Assembly (NCBI GenBank): GCA_016718565.1 | Contig: JADKCZ010000001.1 | Coordinates: 434,001-498,000, forward strand | DNA: 64,000 bases | From: Anaeromyxobacter sp. | Lineage (GTDB): Bacteria > Myxococcota > Myxococcia > Myxococcales > Anaeromyxobacteraceae | Reading direction: 5' to 3' | Shown: positions 45,756 through 54,761 of the stretch, piece after piece | Numbering within the stretch: the first letter of the stretch is position 1 | How the letters are laid out: the number at the start of each line of letters is the position of its first letter | Translations under genes and position numbers: made by a program | The notes under the pieces: model-generated | Told to the model about the DNA's origin: nothing | Seen by the model: only the letters and a program-made list of their open reading frames with translations | Databases searched by the model: none

Positions 45756-47879
45756 CTACAGCGCCGCCGCCACCCGGGTGCCCTGCTCGATGGCCCGCCG
45801 GGCGTCCAGCTCGGCGGCCACGTCGGCGCCGCCGATGAGGTGCACCGGGAGGCCGGCGGCCCGCAGCGGCGCCGCCAGGTCGCGGCGCGGCACCTGGCCG
45901 GTGCACAGCACCACCGTGTCCACCGGCAGCACCTGGCGGCCGCCCTCCCCGATGCGGATGGTGAGGCCGGCGTCGTCGACGCCCTCGTAGGTGACGCTGC
46001 CCAGCATCACCACCCCCCTGGCCTTCAGGGCGGCGCGGTGGATCCAGCCGGTGGTCTTGCCGAGGCCGGCGCCGGGGCGGCCGGGCGTGCGCTGCAGCAG
46101 CCAGACCTGGCGCGCCGGCGGCGCGGGGCGCGGCGCGGCCAGGCCGCCGCGGGCCAGCGCGGGATCGGCCACGCCCCACTCGGCCAGCCAGCGGGCCAGG
46201 CCCGGGTCGGGCACGGCGGGGCCCAAAGCCGGCGGGGCCTCGGCGCCCTCCGGCGCGGCGCCCCCCGCCAGCGCGCCGCCGGACGGGGCAGGGACGCCCT
46301 CGCCCGGCGCCGTCCCCGGGTGCACCAGGAAGGTGGCCACGTCGAACCCGATGCCGCCCGCCCCGACGATGGCCACCCGCGGACCCACCGGCGCGCCGCG
46401 CGCCAGCACGTCGAGGTACCCGATCACCTTCGGGTGGCCCTGCCCCGGGATGCCGGGATCGCGCGGCAGCACGCCGGTGGCCAGCACCACCTCGTCGAAG
46501 CCGCCGGCGGCCAGCCCCTCGGCGGTGGCCGGCGCGCCCAGGTGGACCCGCACGCCGGTCACCTCGAGCCGGCGGGCGAAGTAGCGCAAGGTCTCCCGGA
46601 ACTCCTCCTTGCCGGGGATGCTGGCGGCCAGGTTGAACTGGCCGCCCAGGCGCGGCGCGGCCTCGAAGAGGTGCACCTCGTGGCCGCGCTCGGCCGCCAC
46701 GGTGGCGCAGGCCAGGCCGGCCGGGCCGCTGCCCACCACCGCCACCCGCTTCGGCCGGGCCGTCCGGGCGACGATCAGCTCGGTCTCGTGGCAGGCGCGC
46801 GGGTTCACCAGGCAGCTGGCCCGCTTGCGGGCGAAGACGTGGTCCAGGCAGGCCTGGTTGCAGGCGATGCAGGTGTTGATCTCGTCGGCGCGCCCCTCGG
46901 CCGCCTTCTTCACCAGCTCCGGGTCGGCCAGCAGCGGCCGGGCCATGGAGACCAGGTCGGCGGAGCCCTCGGCCAGCAGCCGCTCGGCCACCTCGGGGGA
47001 GTTGATCCGGTTGGTGGCGCAGAGCGGGATGCCCACCGACCCCTTGAGCTTCCTGGTCACCCAGGCGAAGGCGGCGCGCGGCACGCTGGTGGCGATGGTG
47101 GGGACCCGCGCCTCGTGCCAGCCGATGCCGGTGTTGAGCAGGGTGGCGCCGGCGGCCTCCAGCGCCTGGGCCAGCGCCACCACCTCCTCCCAGCTCGACC
47201 CCTGCGGCACCAGGTCCAGCATGGAGAGGCGGAAGACGATGATGAAGTCGTGGCCCACCGCCGCGCGCATGCGCGACACCACCTCCACCGGCAGGCGCAT
47301 CCGGTTGGTCCAGCTGCCGCCCCAGGCGTCGGTGCGCCGGTTGGTGCGGGCGGCCAGGAACTCGTTGAGGAAGTAGCCCTCCGAGCCCATCACCTCCACG
47401 CCGTCGTACCCGGCCTCGCGCGCCAGCTGGGCGCAGCGCACGAAGGCCCGGATCTGCCGCTCCACGCCGCCGGCGGTGAGCGCGCGGGGCGTGAAGGGGG
47501 TGATGGGCGACTTGATCCGCGAGGGCGCCACCGAGAGCGGCGAGTAGCCGTAGCGGCCGGCGTGCAGGATCTGGAGCGCCAGCTTGCCGCCCTCGGCGTG
47601 CACCGCGCCGGTGAGCAGGCGGTGGGGCCGCGCCGCCCAGCGGCTGGCCAGGCGCGAGCCGAGCGGGGTCAGCCACCCCTCCACGTTGGGGGCGAAGCCG
47701 CCGGTGACGATCAGCCCCACCCCGCCGCGGGCCCGCTCGGCCAGGTAGGCGGCCAGCTTGGGGAAGTCGCGGGCCCGGTCCTCCAGGCCGGTGTGCATCG
47801 AGCCCATCAGCACCCGGTTCCTCAGGGTGGTGAACCCCAGGTCGAGCGGGGCCAGCAGGTGCGGGTAGGGCGTGGGCAC
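45756..47879 (-). CDS. NADPH-dependent 2,4-dienoyl-CoA reductase-like flavoprotein (FadH family)
   Basis: 707 residues from a GTG. The N-terminal half is an OYE-type FMN barrel (LRNRVLMGSMHTGLE, EGYFLNEFLAARTNRRTDAWGGS). A 4Fe-4S cluster follows with CIACNQACLDH and later SCLVNP, then an FAD/NADPH domain (VAVVGSGPAGLACATVAAERG, VAIVGAGGIGFDVATFL). The family reduces 2,4-dienoyl-CoA in breakdown of unsaturated fatty acids. It is longer than E. coli FadH (672) mainly because of a Pro/Ala/Gly-rich insert at ~535-580. Stop of the upstream M3 peptidase gene is 3 bp before the start. Confidence 0.9.
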   Translation of the reverse strand: MPTPYPHLLAPLDLGFTTLRNRVLMGSMHTGLEDRARDFPKLAAYLAERARGGVGLIVTGGFAPNVEGWLTPLGSRLASRWAARPHRLLTGAVHAEGGKLALQILHAGRYGYSPLSVAPSRIKSPITPFTPRALTAGGVERQIRAFVRCAQLAREAGYDGVEVMGSEGYFLNEFLAARTNRRTDAWGGSWTNRMRLPVEVVSRMRAAVGHDFIIVFRLSMLDLVPQGSSWEEVVALAQALEAAGATLLNTGIGWHEARVPTIATSVPRAAFAWVTRKLKGSVGIPLCATNRINSPEVAERLLAEGSADLVSMARPLLADPELVKKAAEGRADEINTCIACNQACLDHVFARKRASCLVNPRACHETELIVARTARPKRVAVVGSGPAGLACATVAAERGHEVHLFEAAPRLGGQFNLAASIPGKEEFRETLRYFARRLEVTGVRVHLGAPATAEGLAAGGFDEVVLATGVLPRDPGIPGQGHPKVIGYLDVLARGAPVGPRVAIVGAGGIGFDVATFLVHPGTAPGEGVPAPSGGALAGGAAPEGAEAPPALGPAVPDPGLARWLAEWGVADPALARGGLAAPRPAPPARQVWLLQRTPGRPGAGLGKTTGWIHRAALKARGVVMLGSVTYEGVDDAGLTIRIGEGGRQVLPVDTVVLCTGQVPRRDLAAPLRAAGLPVHLIGGADVAAELDARRAIEQGTRVAAAL

Positions 47880-47882
47880 CGG

Positions 47883-50138
47883 CTACTTCGTCCCGGCGCC
47901 GGGCGCCGCCGCCGGGGCGGCCGGCGCGGCGGGCTCGGGGAAGCCGCGCTTGCGCATCAGCGCGCCGATGCCGGCCTCGCGGCCGCGGAAGGCCAGGTAG
48001 GCCGCGGCCGGGTCCACCGTGTTGCCGATGGAGAAGACGTGGGCCTTGAGCCTGGCGGCCACGGCCCGGTCGTAGGGCCCGCCGGCCTCGGTGAAGGCCT
48101 CGAAGGCGTCGGCGCTCAGGGTGTCGGCCCACAGGTAGCTGTAGTAGCCGGCCGAGTACCCGTCGCCGGCGAAGACGTGCTGGAAGTGCGGCATGCGGTG
48201 GCGCATCACGATCTCGCGCGGCATGCCCAGCGCCGCCAGGGTGTCCCGCTCGAAGGCGGCCGGCTCCACCGGGGTGGCCCCGGCCAGGTGGGCCTTCATG
48301 TCCACCAGCGCCGAGGCCAGGTACTCCACGGTGCCGAAGCCCTGGTTGAAGCGCTCGGCCCGCTCGATCTTCTGCAGCAGCGCCTGCGGGATGGGCTGGC
48401 CGGTGGTGACGTGGCGGGCGAAGCGGTTCAGCACCTCGGGCGTGGGGAGCCAGCGCTCCAGGATCTGCGAGGGGAACTCGACGTAGTCGCGCGCCACCGA
48501 GGTCCCGGAGAGCGAGGGGTAGGTGACGCTGGACGCCAGGCCGTGCAGGGCGTGGCCGAACTCGTGGAAGAGGGTCTCGGCGTCGGTCCAGCTCACCAGG
48601 ATGGGCTGGCCGGGCTCGCCCTTCACGAAGTTGGAGTTGTTCGAGACGATGGTGGTGATCTCGCCGTCGAACCGCTCCTGGTTCCGGTAGGCGTTCATCC
48701 AGGCGCCGGACTGCTTGCCCTGGCGCGCGTAGGGGTCGAAGTACCAGAGCCCCACCAGCTTGCGCGCGCCGTCGCGCACCTCCCAGACCCGCACGTCCGG
48801 GTGGACCACCTTGACGTCGCGGGCCGGCGAGAAGTGCAGGTCGAAGAGCCGGCCGGCCACCCAGAACATCCCCTCGCGCAGCTGCTCCAGCTGCAGGTAG
48901 GGCTTCACCTCGTTCTCGTCCAGGTCGTACTTGGCCTTGCGGACCTTCTCGGCGTAGTAGCGGTAGTCCCAGGGCTCGATGGTGAGCCTGGCGCCCTCCT
49001 GGTCGGCGATGGCCTGCATGTCGGCCACCTCCTCCTTGACCCGGGCCACCGCGGCCGGCCAGACCGCCTCCATGAGCGCCATGGCGCGCTCCGGCGTGCG
49101 CGCCATCGAGTCCTCGACGCGCCAGTGGGCGTGGGTGGGGTAGCCGAGCAGCGTGGCCCGCTCGGCGCGCAGCGCCAGGATCTCGGTGATGCCGGCCTTG
49201 TTGTCGTGGGCGTCGCCGTGGTCGCCGCGGCCCACGAACATCTGCCAGACCTGCTGGCGCAGCCCGCGGCGGCTGGAGTAGGCCAGGAACGGCTCGACGC
49301 TGGAGCGGGTGTTGGTCACCGCCCACTTGCCCTTCTGGCCGCGGGCCTCGGCGGCGCTGGCGGCGGCGGCGCGCACCGACGGCGGCAGCCCCTCCAGGTC
49401 GGCCTCCGACTCCAGCAGCACCAGCCCGGCCTCCTCCTCGGCCAGCACGTTCTGCGTGAAGGTGGTGTAGAGCGAGGCCAGCCGCTCGTTGATGGCGGCC
49501 ACCCGCGCCTTGGCCGCGGCGTCCAGCCTGGCGCCGGCCCGCACGAAGTTGGTGTACTGGAGCCAGGCCAGCCGCTGCTGCTCGGGCGTCAGGCCGGAGC
49601 GCTCGCGGGCCTGGTACACCGCGGCCACGCGCGCGAAGAGCGCCTCGTTCTGGGTGATGCGGTCGAAGAAGGCCGCCAGCTTGGGCGCCATCTCGCGCTC
49701 CACCGCCTGGAAGGCCGGCGTGCTCATGGTGGAGGAGAAGACCCCGAACACCGCCAGGGCCCGCTCCAGCGAGCGCCCCGAGCGCTCCATGGCCGCCAGC
49801 GTGTTCTGGAAGGTGGGCTTGGCCGGGTCGCGGGCGATGGCCTCCAGCACCGCCAGCTGGTCCGCCATGGCGGTCTCCAGCGCCGGCTGGAACTGCTCGA
49901 CCTTGGCGAGGGCGAAGGGCGGCACGCCGCCGTAGGGGCCGGACCACTTCTGCAGCAGGGGGTTCTTCACCGTGGTCTCCTTGGACCTGGCGGCCTTCGA
50001 GGCCCTGGCGGGCTTGGCGGGCTTGGCGGACGCGGCCTGCTGCGCGGCAGGCGCGGCCGGGGCGGCGGGCGCCGGCGGGGAGGCCGGGCTGGCCAGGAGC
50101 AGCGCCGAGGCGAGCAGGCCGGCGAGGGGCGTGGTCAT
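47883..50138 (-). CDS. M3-family metallopeptidase (Dcp/oligopeptidase A type), exported
   Basis: 751 residues. The start at 50138 gives a signal peptide and then an Ala/Pro/Lys-rich linker. The zinc motif HEFGH lies in AETLFHEFGHALHGL near residue 526. YFDPYARQGKQSGAWM and EYLASALVDM are further M3 strings. Peptidyl-dipeptidase Dcp removes dipeptides from peptide C-termini; here the signal suggests periplasmic action, for peptide feeding or turnover. It lies just upstream of the FadH-like gene on the same strand, with only 3 bp between them. Confidence 0.92.
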   Translation of the reverse strand: MTTPLAGLLASALLLASPASPPAPAAPAAPAAQQAASAKPAKPARASKAARSKETTVKNPLLQKWSGPYGGVPPFALAKVEQFQPALETAMADQLAVLEAIARDPAKPTFQNTLAAMERSGRSLERALAVFGVFSSTMSTPAFQAVEREMAPKLAAFFDRITQNEALFARVAAVYQARERSGLTPEQQRLAWLQYTNFVRAGARLDAAAKARVAAINERLASLYTTFTQNVLAEEEAGLVLLESEADLEGLPPSVRAAAASAAEARGQKGKWAVTNTRSSVEPFLAYSSRRGLRQQVWQMFVGRGDHGDAHDNKAGITEILALRAERATLLGYPTHAHWRVEDSMARTPERAMALMEAVWPAAVARVKEEVADMQAIADQEGARLTIEPWDYRYYAEKVRKAKYDLDENEVKPYLQLEQLREGMFWVAGRLFDLHFSPARDVKVVHPDVRVWEVRDGARKLVGLWYFDPYARQGKQSGAWMNAYRNQERFDGEITTIVSNNSNFVKGEPGQPILVSWTDAETLFHEFGHALHGLASSVTYPSLSGTSVARDYVEFPSQILERWLPTPEVLNRFARHVTTGQPIPQALLQKIERAERFNQGFGTVEYLASALVDMKAHLAGATPVEPAAFERDTLAALGMPREIVMRHRMPHFQHVFAGDGYSAGYYSYLWADTLSADAFEAFTEAGGPYDRAVAARLKAHVFSIGNTVDPAAAYLAFRGREAGIGALMRKRGFPEPAAPAAPAAAPGAGTK

Positions 50139-50413
50139 GGGGTGGGTCTCCGGGCGAGGGCCTCGCGGGCCCGTGGGAGGCGTCGAGATAACCGCCGGTC
50201 CTGGGATCGGCAGCGGGATTCGGATGGTTCGGGGCGGCAGGTTTCCACGGGGGCCGCGGCGCGGCAAGCGGAGAGGCGGGTCGAGGTGGAGGCCAGCCGA
50301 GCCCCGCCAGGGGCACCCGGGGTGAGCGGGCCCGCCGTCCGCGCCACGGTCGGTCGCGCCGGGAGCCGGGGCACCTTGCGCCGCCGCCCCGCGCCGGCGG
50401 ACACTCGGCGCCC

Positions 50414-51571
50414 ATGCCCACCTTCCCGGGCCACCTGCCGTCGCGCCTGCCGCACGTCGGCACCACCATCTTCACGGTGATGTCGCGGCTGGCCGCCGAG
50501 TGCGGCGCCATCAACCTCTCGCAGGGCTTCCCGGACTTCGCCCCGTCGCCGGCGCTGGTGGACCTGGTGGCGAAGCACATGCGGGCCGGCCAGAACCAGT
50601 ACGCGCCCATGGCCGGCGCCCCGCAGCTGCGCGAGGCCGTGGCCGAGGTGGCCAGGCTGGCGCACGGCGCCAGCTACGACCCCGAGCACGAGATCACCAT
50701 CACCGCCGGCGGCACCCAGGCCATCTACGCCGCGGTGGCCTGCGCGGTGCGCCCGGGCGACGAGGTCATCCTCTTCGAGCCGGCCTACGACGCCTACGCA
50801 CCGGCGGTCGAGCTCAACGGCGGCGCCCCGCGGCGGGCCCAGCTGGCCTACCCCGACTACCGGCCGGACTGGGCGCAGGTGCGGGCGCTGCTGTCGCCGC
50901 GCACCCGCCTGATCGTGGTGAACACCCCGCACAACCCCACCGGCTCGACCTGGACCGCCGCGGACCTGGCCGAGCTGGCGGCGCTGCTGCGCGGCACCGA
51001 CGTGGTGGTGCTCTCCGACGAGGTGTACGAGCACATGGTCTACGACGGGCGGCGCCACCTGGGCTGCGCCGGCTCGGCCGAGCTGGCGGCGCGCAGCTTC
51101 GTGGTGGGCTCCTTCGGCAAGACCTTCCACGTCACCGGCTGGAAGGTGGGCTTCGTGCTGGCGCCGCCGGAGCTGACCGCCGAGCTGCGCAAGGCGCACC
51201 AGTTCATCACCTTCTGCGTCAACACCCCGGTGCAGCTGGCGCTGGCCGAGCACCTGGCCGACCCGCGCGGCTGGCGCGAGCTGCCGGCCTTCTACCAGCA
51301 GAAGCGGGACTTCTTCCGCCAGGGGCTGGCCGCCACCCGGCTGGAGCCGCTGCCCTGCGCCGGCACCTACTTCCAGCTGGCCTCCTACGCCCGGGTGAGC
51401 GACGAGCCGGACCTGGCGCTGGCCGAGCGGCTCACCCGCGAGCTCAAGGTGGCCAGCATCCCGGTGTCGGCCTTCTACGCCCACCCCCGCCAGGACCGCG
51501 TGCTGCGCTTCTGCTTCGCCAAGGGCGAGGAGACGCTGGCGCGCGCCTGCGAGCGGCTGGCCCGGCTGTGA
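50414..51571 (+). CDS. PLP-dependent aminotransferase (methionine/kynurenine aminotransferase type)
   Basis: 385 residues, fold-type I class I/II. AINLSQGFPDFAPSP at the N-terminus, NQYAPMAGAPQLREAVA, VVNTPHNPTGS, LSDEVYEHMVYDG and the PLP-lysine string GSFGKTFHVTGWKVG match YbdL-like methionine aminotransferases and kynurenine aminotransferases. It makes a 2-oxo acid from methionine or an aromatic amino acid. Its TGA overlaps the GTG start of the PAP2 gene, so the two are coupled, though no pathway link is evident. Confidence 0.92.
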   Translation: MPTFPGHLPSRLPHVGTTIFTVMSRLAAECGAINLSQGFPDFAPSPALVDLVAKHMRAGQNQYAPMAGAPQLREAVAEVARLAHGASYDPEHEITITAGGTQAIYAAVACAVRPGDEVILFEPAYDAYAPAVELNGGAPRRAQLAYPDYRPDWAQVRALLSPRTRLIVVNTPHNPTGSTWTAADLAELAALLRGTDVVVLSDEVYEHMVYDGRRHLGCAGSAELAARSFVVGSFGKTFHVTGWKVGFVLAPPELTAELRKAHQFITFCVNTPVQLALAEHLADPRGWRELPAFYQQKRDFFRQGLAATRLEPLPCAGTYFQLASYARVSDEPDLALAERLTRELKVASIPVSAFYAHPRQDRVLRFCFAKGEETLARACERLARL

Positions 51572-52872
51572 GCGAGGTGCGCCCGGTGCCCGGTCCGCCC
51601 CCCGCCGCCCCGGCGCCCGGCCGGACCGGGTCCGGGGAGGCGCGGCCCGGCCTGCGCACCGAGCTCGCGGTGGTGCTCGGCCTGCTGGTGGCCGCCACGC
51701 TGGCCGCCTGGCTCACGCCGGTGGACCTGGCCGCGGCCGACGCCTTCCGGCAGCCCTGCTGCAGCTGGCCCGCGGCCGAGCGGCCGCCCTGGAGCCTGGT
51801 CTTCCGCTACGGCGTGCTGCCTGGCGTGCTCATCGCCGCGGCGGCGCTGGTGCTCCTCACCGCCTCCTACTGGCGGCCGCGGGCGCTCCTCACCTGGCGG
51901 CGGCCAGCCCTCTTCCTGGTGCTGGTGGCGGCGCTGGGGCCCGGGCTGGTGGTCAACGTGATCCTGAAGGACCACTACGGCCGGCCGCGGCCGCGCGAGG
52001 TGCTGGAGCTGGGCGGCCAGGAGCGGTTCCTCAAGGTGCTGGTGCCGGGCAGCGACCGGCAGGCCAAGTCCTTCCCGTGCGGCCACTGCGCCATCGGCTT
52101 CTACGTGGGGGTGCCCTGGCTGGTGCTGCGAAGGCGCCACCGGCGCGCCGCCTGGGGCTTCCTCCTGGGTGGCCTGGGGGCCGCCGGCCTGCTCGGCGCG
52201 GCCCGGGTCATGGCCGGGGGCCACTTCGTGAGCGACGTGGCCTGGGCCGGCGGCCTGGTCTGGCTCACCGCGCTCGGGCTGCACCGGCTGATGGACCTCG
52301 ACCGCCCGCCGCCGCCGCCCGCCGAGGCCGACCTGGCCCGCGACCGGGGGAGGGCGCGCCTGGTCACCGTGGTGGCCGGCGGCCTGCTGGCGGCGCTCAC
52401 CGGCGCGGTGCTGGTGGCCACCCCCTACCTCTCGAAGAAGACCTTCTCCCGCAGCCCGGCCCAGCTCCTGGCCCTGGGCGCGGCGCCGCTCCTGGTGGAG
52501 CTGGACCAGGCCACCGTGCGGGTGGAGGCCGGGCCGGCGCTCGACGCCGCCTACGAGGTGCAGGCCTTCGGCTTCCCCACCAGCCGGCTCAACTTCACCT
52601 GGCGCGAGGGGCCCGAGGGGGCCCGGCTGGCCATCGAGCAGCTCGGCTGGTTCACCGAGCGGCGCACCGGCGTCTCCCTGCGGCTGCCTGCCGACGGCGC
52701 GCGGCCGCTGCAGGTCCGGCTCGGCCGGGGGACGGTCACCCTGGACCTGGGCGGGTTCGCGCCCGGCGCCCGGCTCGAGGTGGCGGTGGAGGAGGGCGAG
52801 GTGCGGGTGAGGGGAGGGGAGCGGCCCGGCGTGCAGGTGCGGGTGGCCACGGGGCGGGTGGTCCGGGAGTGA
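51568..52872 (+). CDS. PAP2-family membrane phosphatase with extra C-terminal domain
   Basis: 434 residues from a GTG. About six membrane segments hold the three PAP2 motifs: KDHYGRPRP, PCGHCAIGF (usually PSGH, here Cys for Ser) and GGHFVSDVAWAGG. LpxE-like and lipid-phosphate phosphatases belong here, removing phosphate from lipid A, phosphatidate or undecaprenyl pyrophosphate. The last ~150 residues (from SKKTFSRSPAQLL) are an added beta-rich extracytoplasmic domain (VTLDLGGFAPGARLEVAVEEG). The SFPCGHCAIGF string fits the LpxE subgroup better than BcrC. Substrate not proven. Confidence 0.85.
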   Translation: MSEVRPVPGPPPAAPAPGRTGSGEARPGLRTELAVVLGLLVAATLAAWLTPVDLAAADAFRQPCCSWPAAERPPWSLVFRYGVLPGVLIAAAALVLLTASYWRPRALLTWRRPALFLVLVAALGPGLVVNVILKDHYGRPRPREVLELGGQERFLKVLVPGSDRQAKSFPCGHCAIGFYVGVPWLVLRRRHRRAAWGFLLGGLGAAGLLGAARVMAGGHFVSDVAWAGGLVWLTALGLHRLMDLDRPPPPPAEADLARDRGRARLVTVVAGGLLAALTGAVLVATPYLSKKTFSRSPAQLLALGAAPLLVELDQATVRVEAGPALDAAYEVQAFGFPTSRLNFTWREGPEGARLAIEQLGWFTERRTGVSLRLPADGARPLQVRLGRGTVTLDLGGFAPGARLEVAVEEGEVRVRGGERPGVQVRVATGRVVRE

Positions 52873-52885
52873 GGAGGACGGCGCG

Positions 52886-53635
52886 ATGGCGGGCTTCAAG
52901 GACCACTTCTCCGGCGTCTCGAGGGGCTACCAGGCCAACCGGCCCGGCTACCCGGCGGCCCTCTTCGAGTGGCTGGCCGCGGTGGCCCCGGCCCGCGGGC
53001 GGGCGGTCGATCTCGGCTGCGGCACCGGCCAGGCCTCGGTGGCCCTGGCCGCGTGCTTCGACGAGGTGGTGGCGCTCGACCCGAGCGCGGCGCAGGTGGC
53101 CGAGGCGGAGGCCCACCCGCGGGTGCACTACGCCGTGGCGCCGGCCGAGGCCACCGGGCTGCCCGCCGGCTCGGCCGACCTGGTCACCGCCGCCCAGGCC
53201 TTCCACTGGTTCGACCACCAGCGGCTCGGGCCGGAGCTGCACCGCCTGGCGCGCACCGGGGCCATCTTCGCCGCCTTCACCTACGACCTCTGCCAGGTGG
53301 ACCCGGCGGTGGACGCGGTGCTCGGCCCCTTCTACCGGGAGGTGGTCGGGCCCTGGTGGCCGCCGGAGCGGGCCCACGTGGACGCCGCCTACCGGACGCT
53401 CCCCTTCCCGTGGCCGGAGCTCGAGGCGCCGGCGCTCGTGATGGAGGAGCGCTGGAGCCTGACGCGGCTGGTGGGCTACCTGGGCACCTGGTCGGCGGTG
53501 AGCGCCTACCGGAGGGCGCGCGGCCAGGATCCGCGCGAGCTGGTGGCGGCCGCGCTGGCGGAGGCCTGGGGGCCGCCGGGGCTGGAGCGCCGCGTCACCT
53601 GGAGGCTGACGGTGCGGGCGGGGCGGATCGGGTAG
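52886..53635 (+). CDS. Class I SAM-dependent methyltransferase
   Basis: 249 residues. Motif I is VDLGCGTGQASVALA near residue 38, then VALDPSAAQVAEAEAHP and the post-motif DLVTAAQAFHWFDHQRL, a pattern of Methyltransf_11 proteins such as trans-aconitate or small-molecule methyltransferases. The start follows GTGAGGAGGACGGCG, 13 bp after the PAP2 stop. Target unknown. Confidence 0.88.
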   Translation: MAGFKDHFSGVSRGYQANRPGYPAALFEWLAAVAPARGRAVDLGCGTGQASVALAACFDEVVALDPSAAQVAEAEAHPRVHYAVAPAEATGLPAGSADLVTAAQAFHWFDHQRLGPELHRLARTGAIFAAFTYDLCQVDPAVDAVLGPFYREVVGPWWPPERAHVDAAYRTLPFPWPELEAPALVMEERWSLTRLVGYLGTWSAVSAYRRARGQDPRELVAAALAEAWGPPGLERRVTWRLTVRAGRIG

Positions 53636-53731
53636 GGCGCCACCGCCCGCCGCGCCCAGGCGCCGGCGCACCAGTCGCGATCATCCGGTCCGGCACGAAC
53701 GGAGTTTCCGAACCAGGCTCGCCCTCCTAGG

Positions 53732-54595
53732 ATGACCGCTCCCGCTGCCGGGTCCGCCCGACAGGTACCCGCCCCCACGCCAGGACCTCCCGTGACCGAC
53801 GACCTCTTCCTCCTGGCGCTCGGCCTCACGATCCTCGGCTTCCTCGTCCCGGGCATCGTGCGCCGGCTCGGGGCGGGGAGACGAGCCGAGCAGGCGGAGC
53901 GGCTCCGGGTCGAAGCGGCGCAGCGGGGGCTGCGCCTCCAGGTGGCCACCGGGGAGGCCAGCCCGGGCGCGGTCCCCGGCGCGGTCGCCGCGCCGCCCGG
54001 CGCGCTCCTCTACTCGGGATCGAGCGCCGGGCTGGCCTGGACGGCGCAGGTGGAGGTGGACACCGATCCGGACGGCGCCGGGCCGCGCCGCGCCTGGCGG
54101 CAGCGCACCCGGCTCACCTTCCCCGGCGTCGCCGCCGCGCCCGGCGCCTTCTTCCTCGCCATGGCCCTTCCACCAGGGGTGAAGCTGCCGGACCCGGCGG
54201 CGCCGGGCGCGCGCGGGTTCCTGGGGAAGCTGGCCGACCAGGCGGCCGAGGGGCTGCTCGACCTCTACGTGGGCGGCACCTTCGGGGCCGAGCACCGCGC
54301 CCTGGTGAACGCCGCCGGCGCGGCGCGACCCGCGGGGCCCGAGGGCTTCCTGGTGCTCTCCACCGACGCCTCGCTGGCGGCCGGCCTGCTCGACGATCAG
54401 GGGCAGGCGCTGCTGGCTGGCCTGCGGCAGGCCGCGGAGGGGACGCCGGCCGCCTGGGCCGTGGATCGCTTCGGCCTGCTGGCCACCTCCGAGGGGCTCA
54501 CCTTCGCCTGCCAGGTGGGGCTGTCGGAGCCGGCGGCGCTGCGCGGGGTGGCGGAGCGGGTGGCACGGCTGGCGGTGCGGGTGCGGTCGAGGTGA
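53732..54595 (+). CDS. Single-pass membrane protein of unknown function
   Basis: 287 residues from ATG 53732; a GTG at 53792 gives a shorter form that starts just before the membrane helix (LFLLALGLTILGFLVPGIV). The rest is a soluble domain with mixed helices and strands (LLYSGSSAGLAWTAQVEVDTD, GFLVLSTDASLAAGLL). No family recognised. It stands alone between the methyltransferase and histidine kinase genes. Confidence 0.6.
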   Translation: MTAPAAGSARQVPAPTPGPPVTDDLFLLALGLTILGFLVPGIVRRLGAGRRAEQAERLRVEAAQRGLRLQVATGEASPGAVPGAVAAPPGALLYSGSSAGLAWTAQVEVDTDPDGAGPRRAWRQRTRLTFPGVAAAPGAFFLAMALPPGVKLPDPAAPGARGFLGKLADQAAEGLLDLYVGGTFGAEHRALVNAAGAARPAGPEGFLVLSTDASLAAGLLDDQGQALLAGLRQAAEGTPAAWAVDRFGLLATSEGLTFACQVGLSEPAALRGVAERVARLAVRVRSR

Positions 54596-54761
54596 CCATG
54601 GGTGGAGGCGGGCGCCGGGGGCCCGACCCCGGGCGGGGTGTCCGGTCGAGCCGTCGCACCCGCGAGGTGGGCAGATGAGGGATGGATTCGGACCGTCCGT
54701 CTAGGTCACACTGGGCACCTCCGGTCCAGCTTCTTCCGGGGCAGGTCAGCGAGGTGGACGA

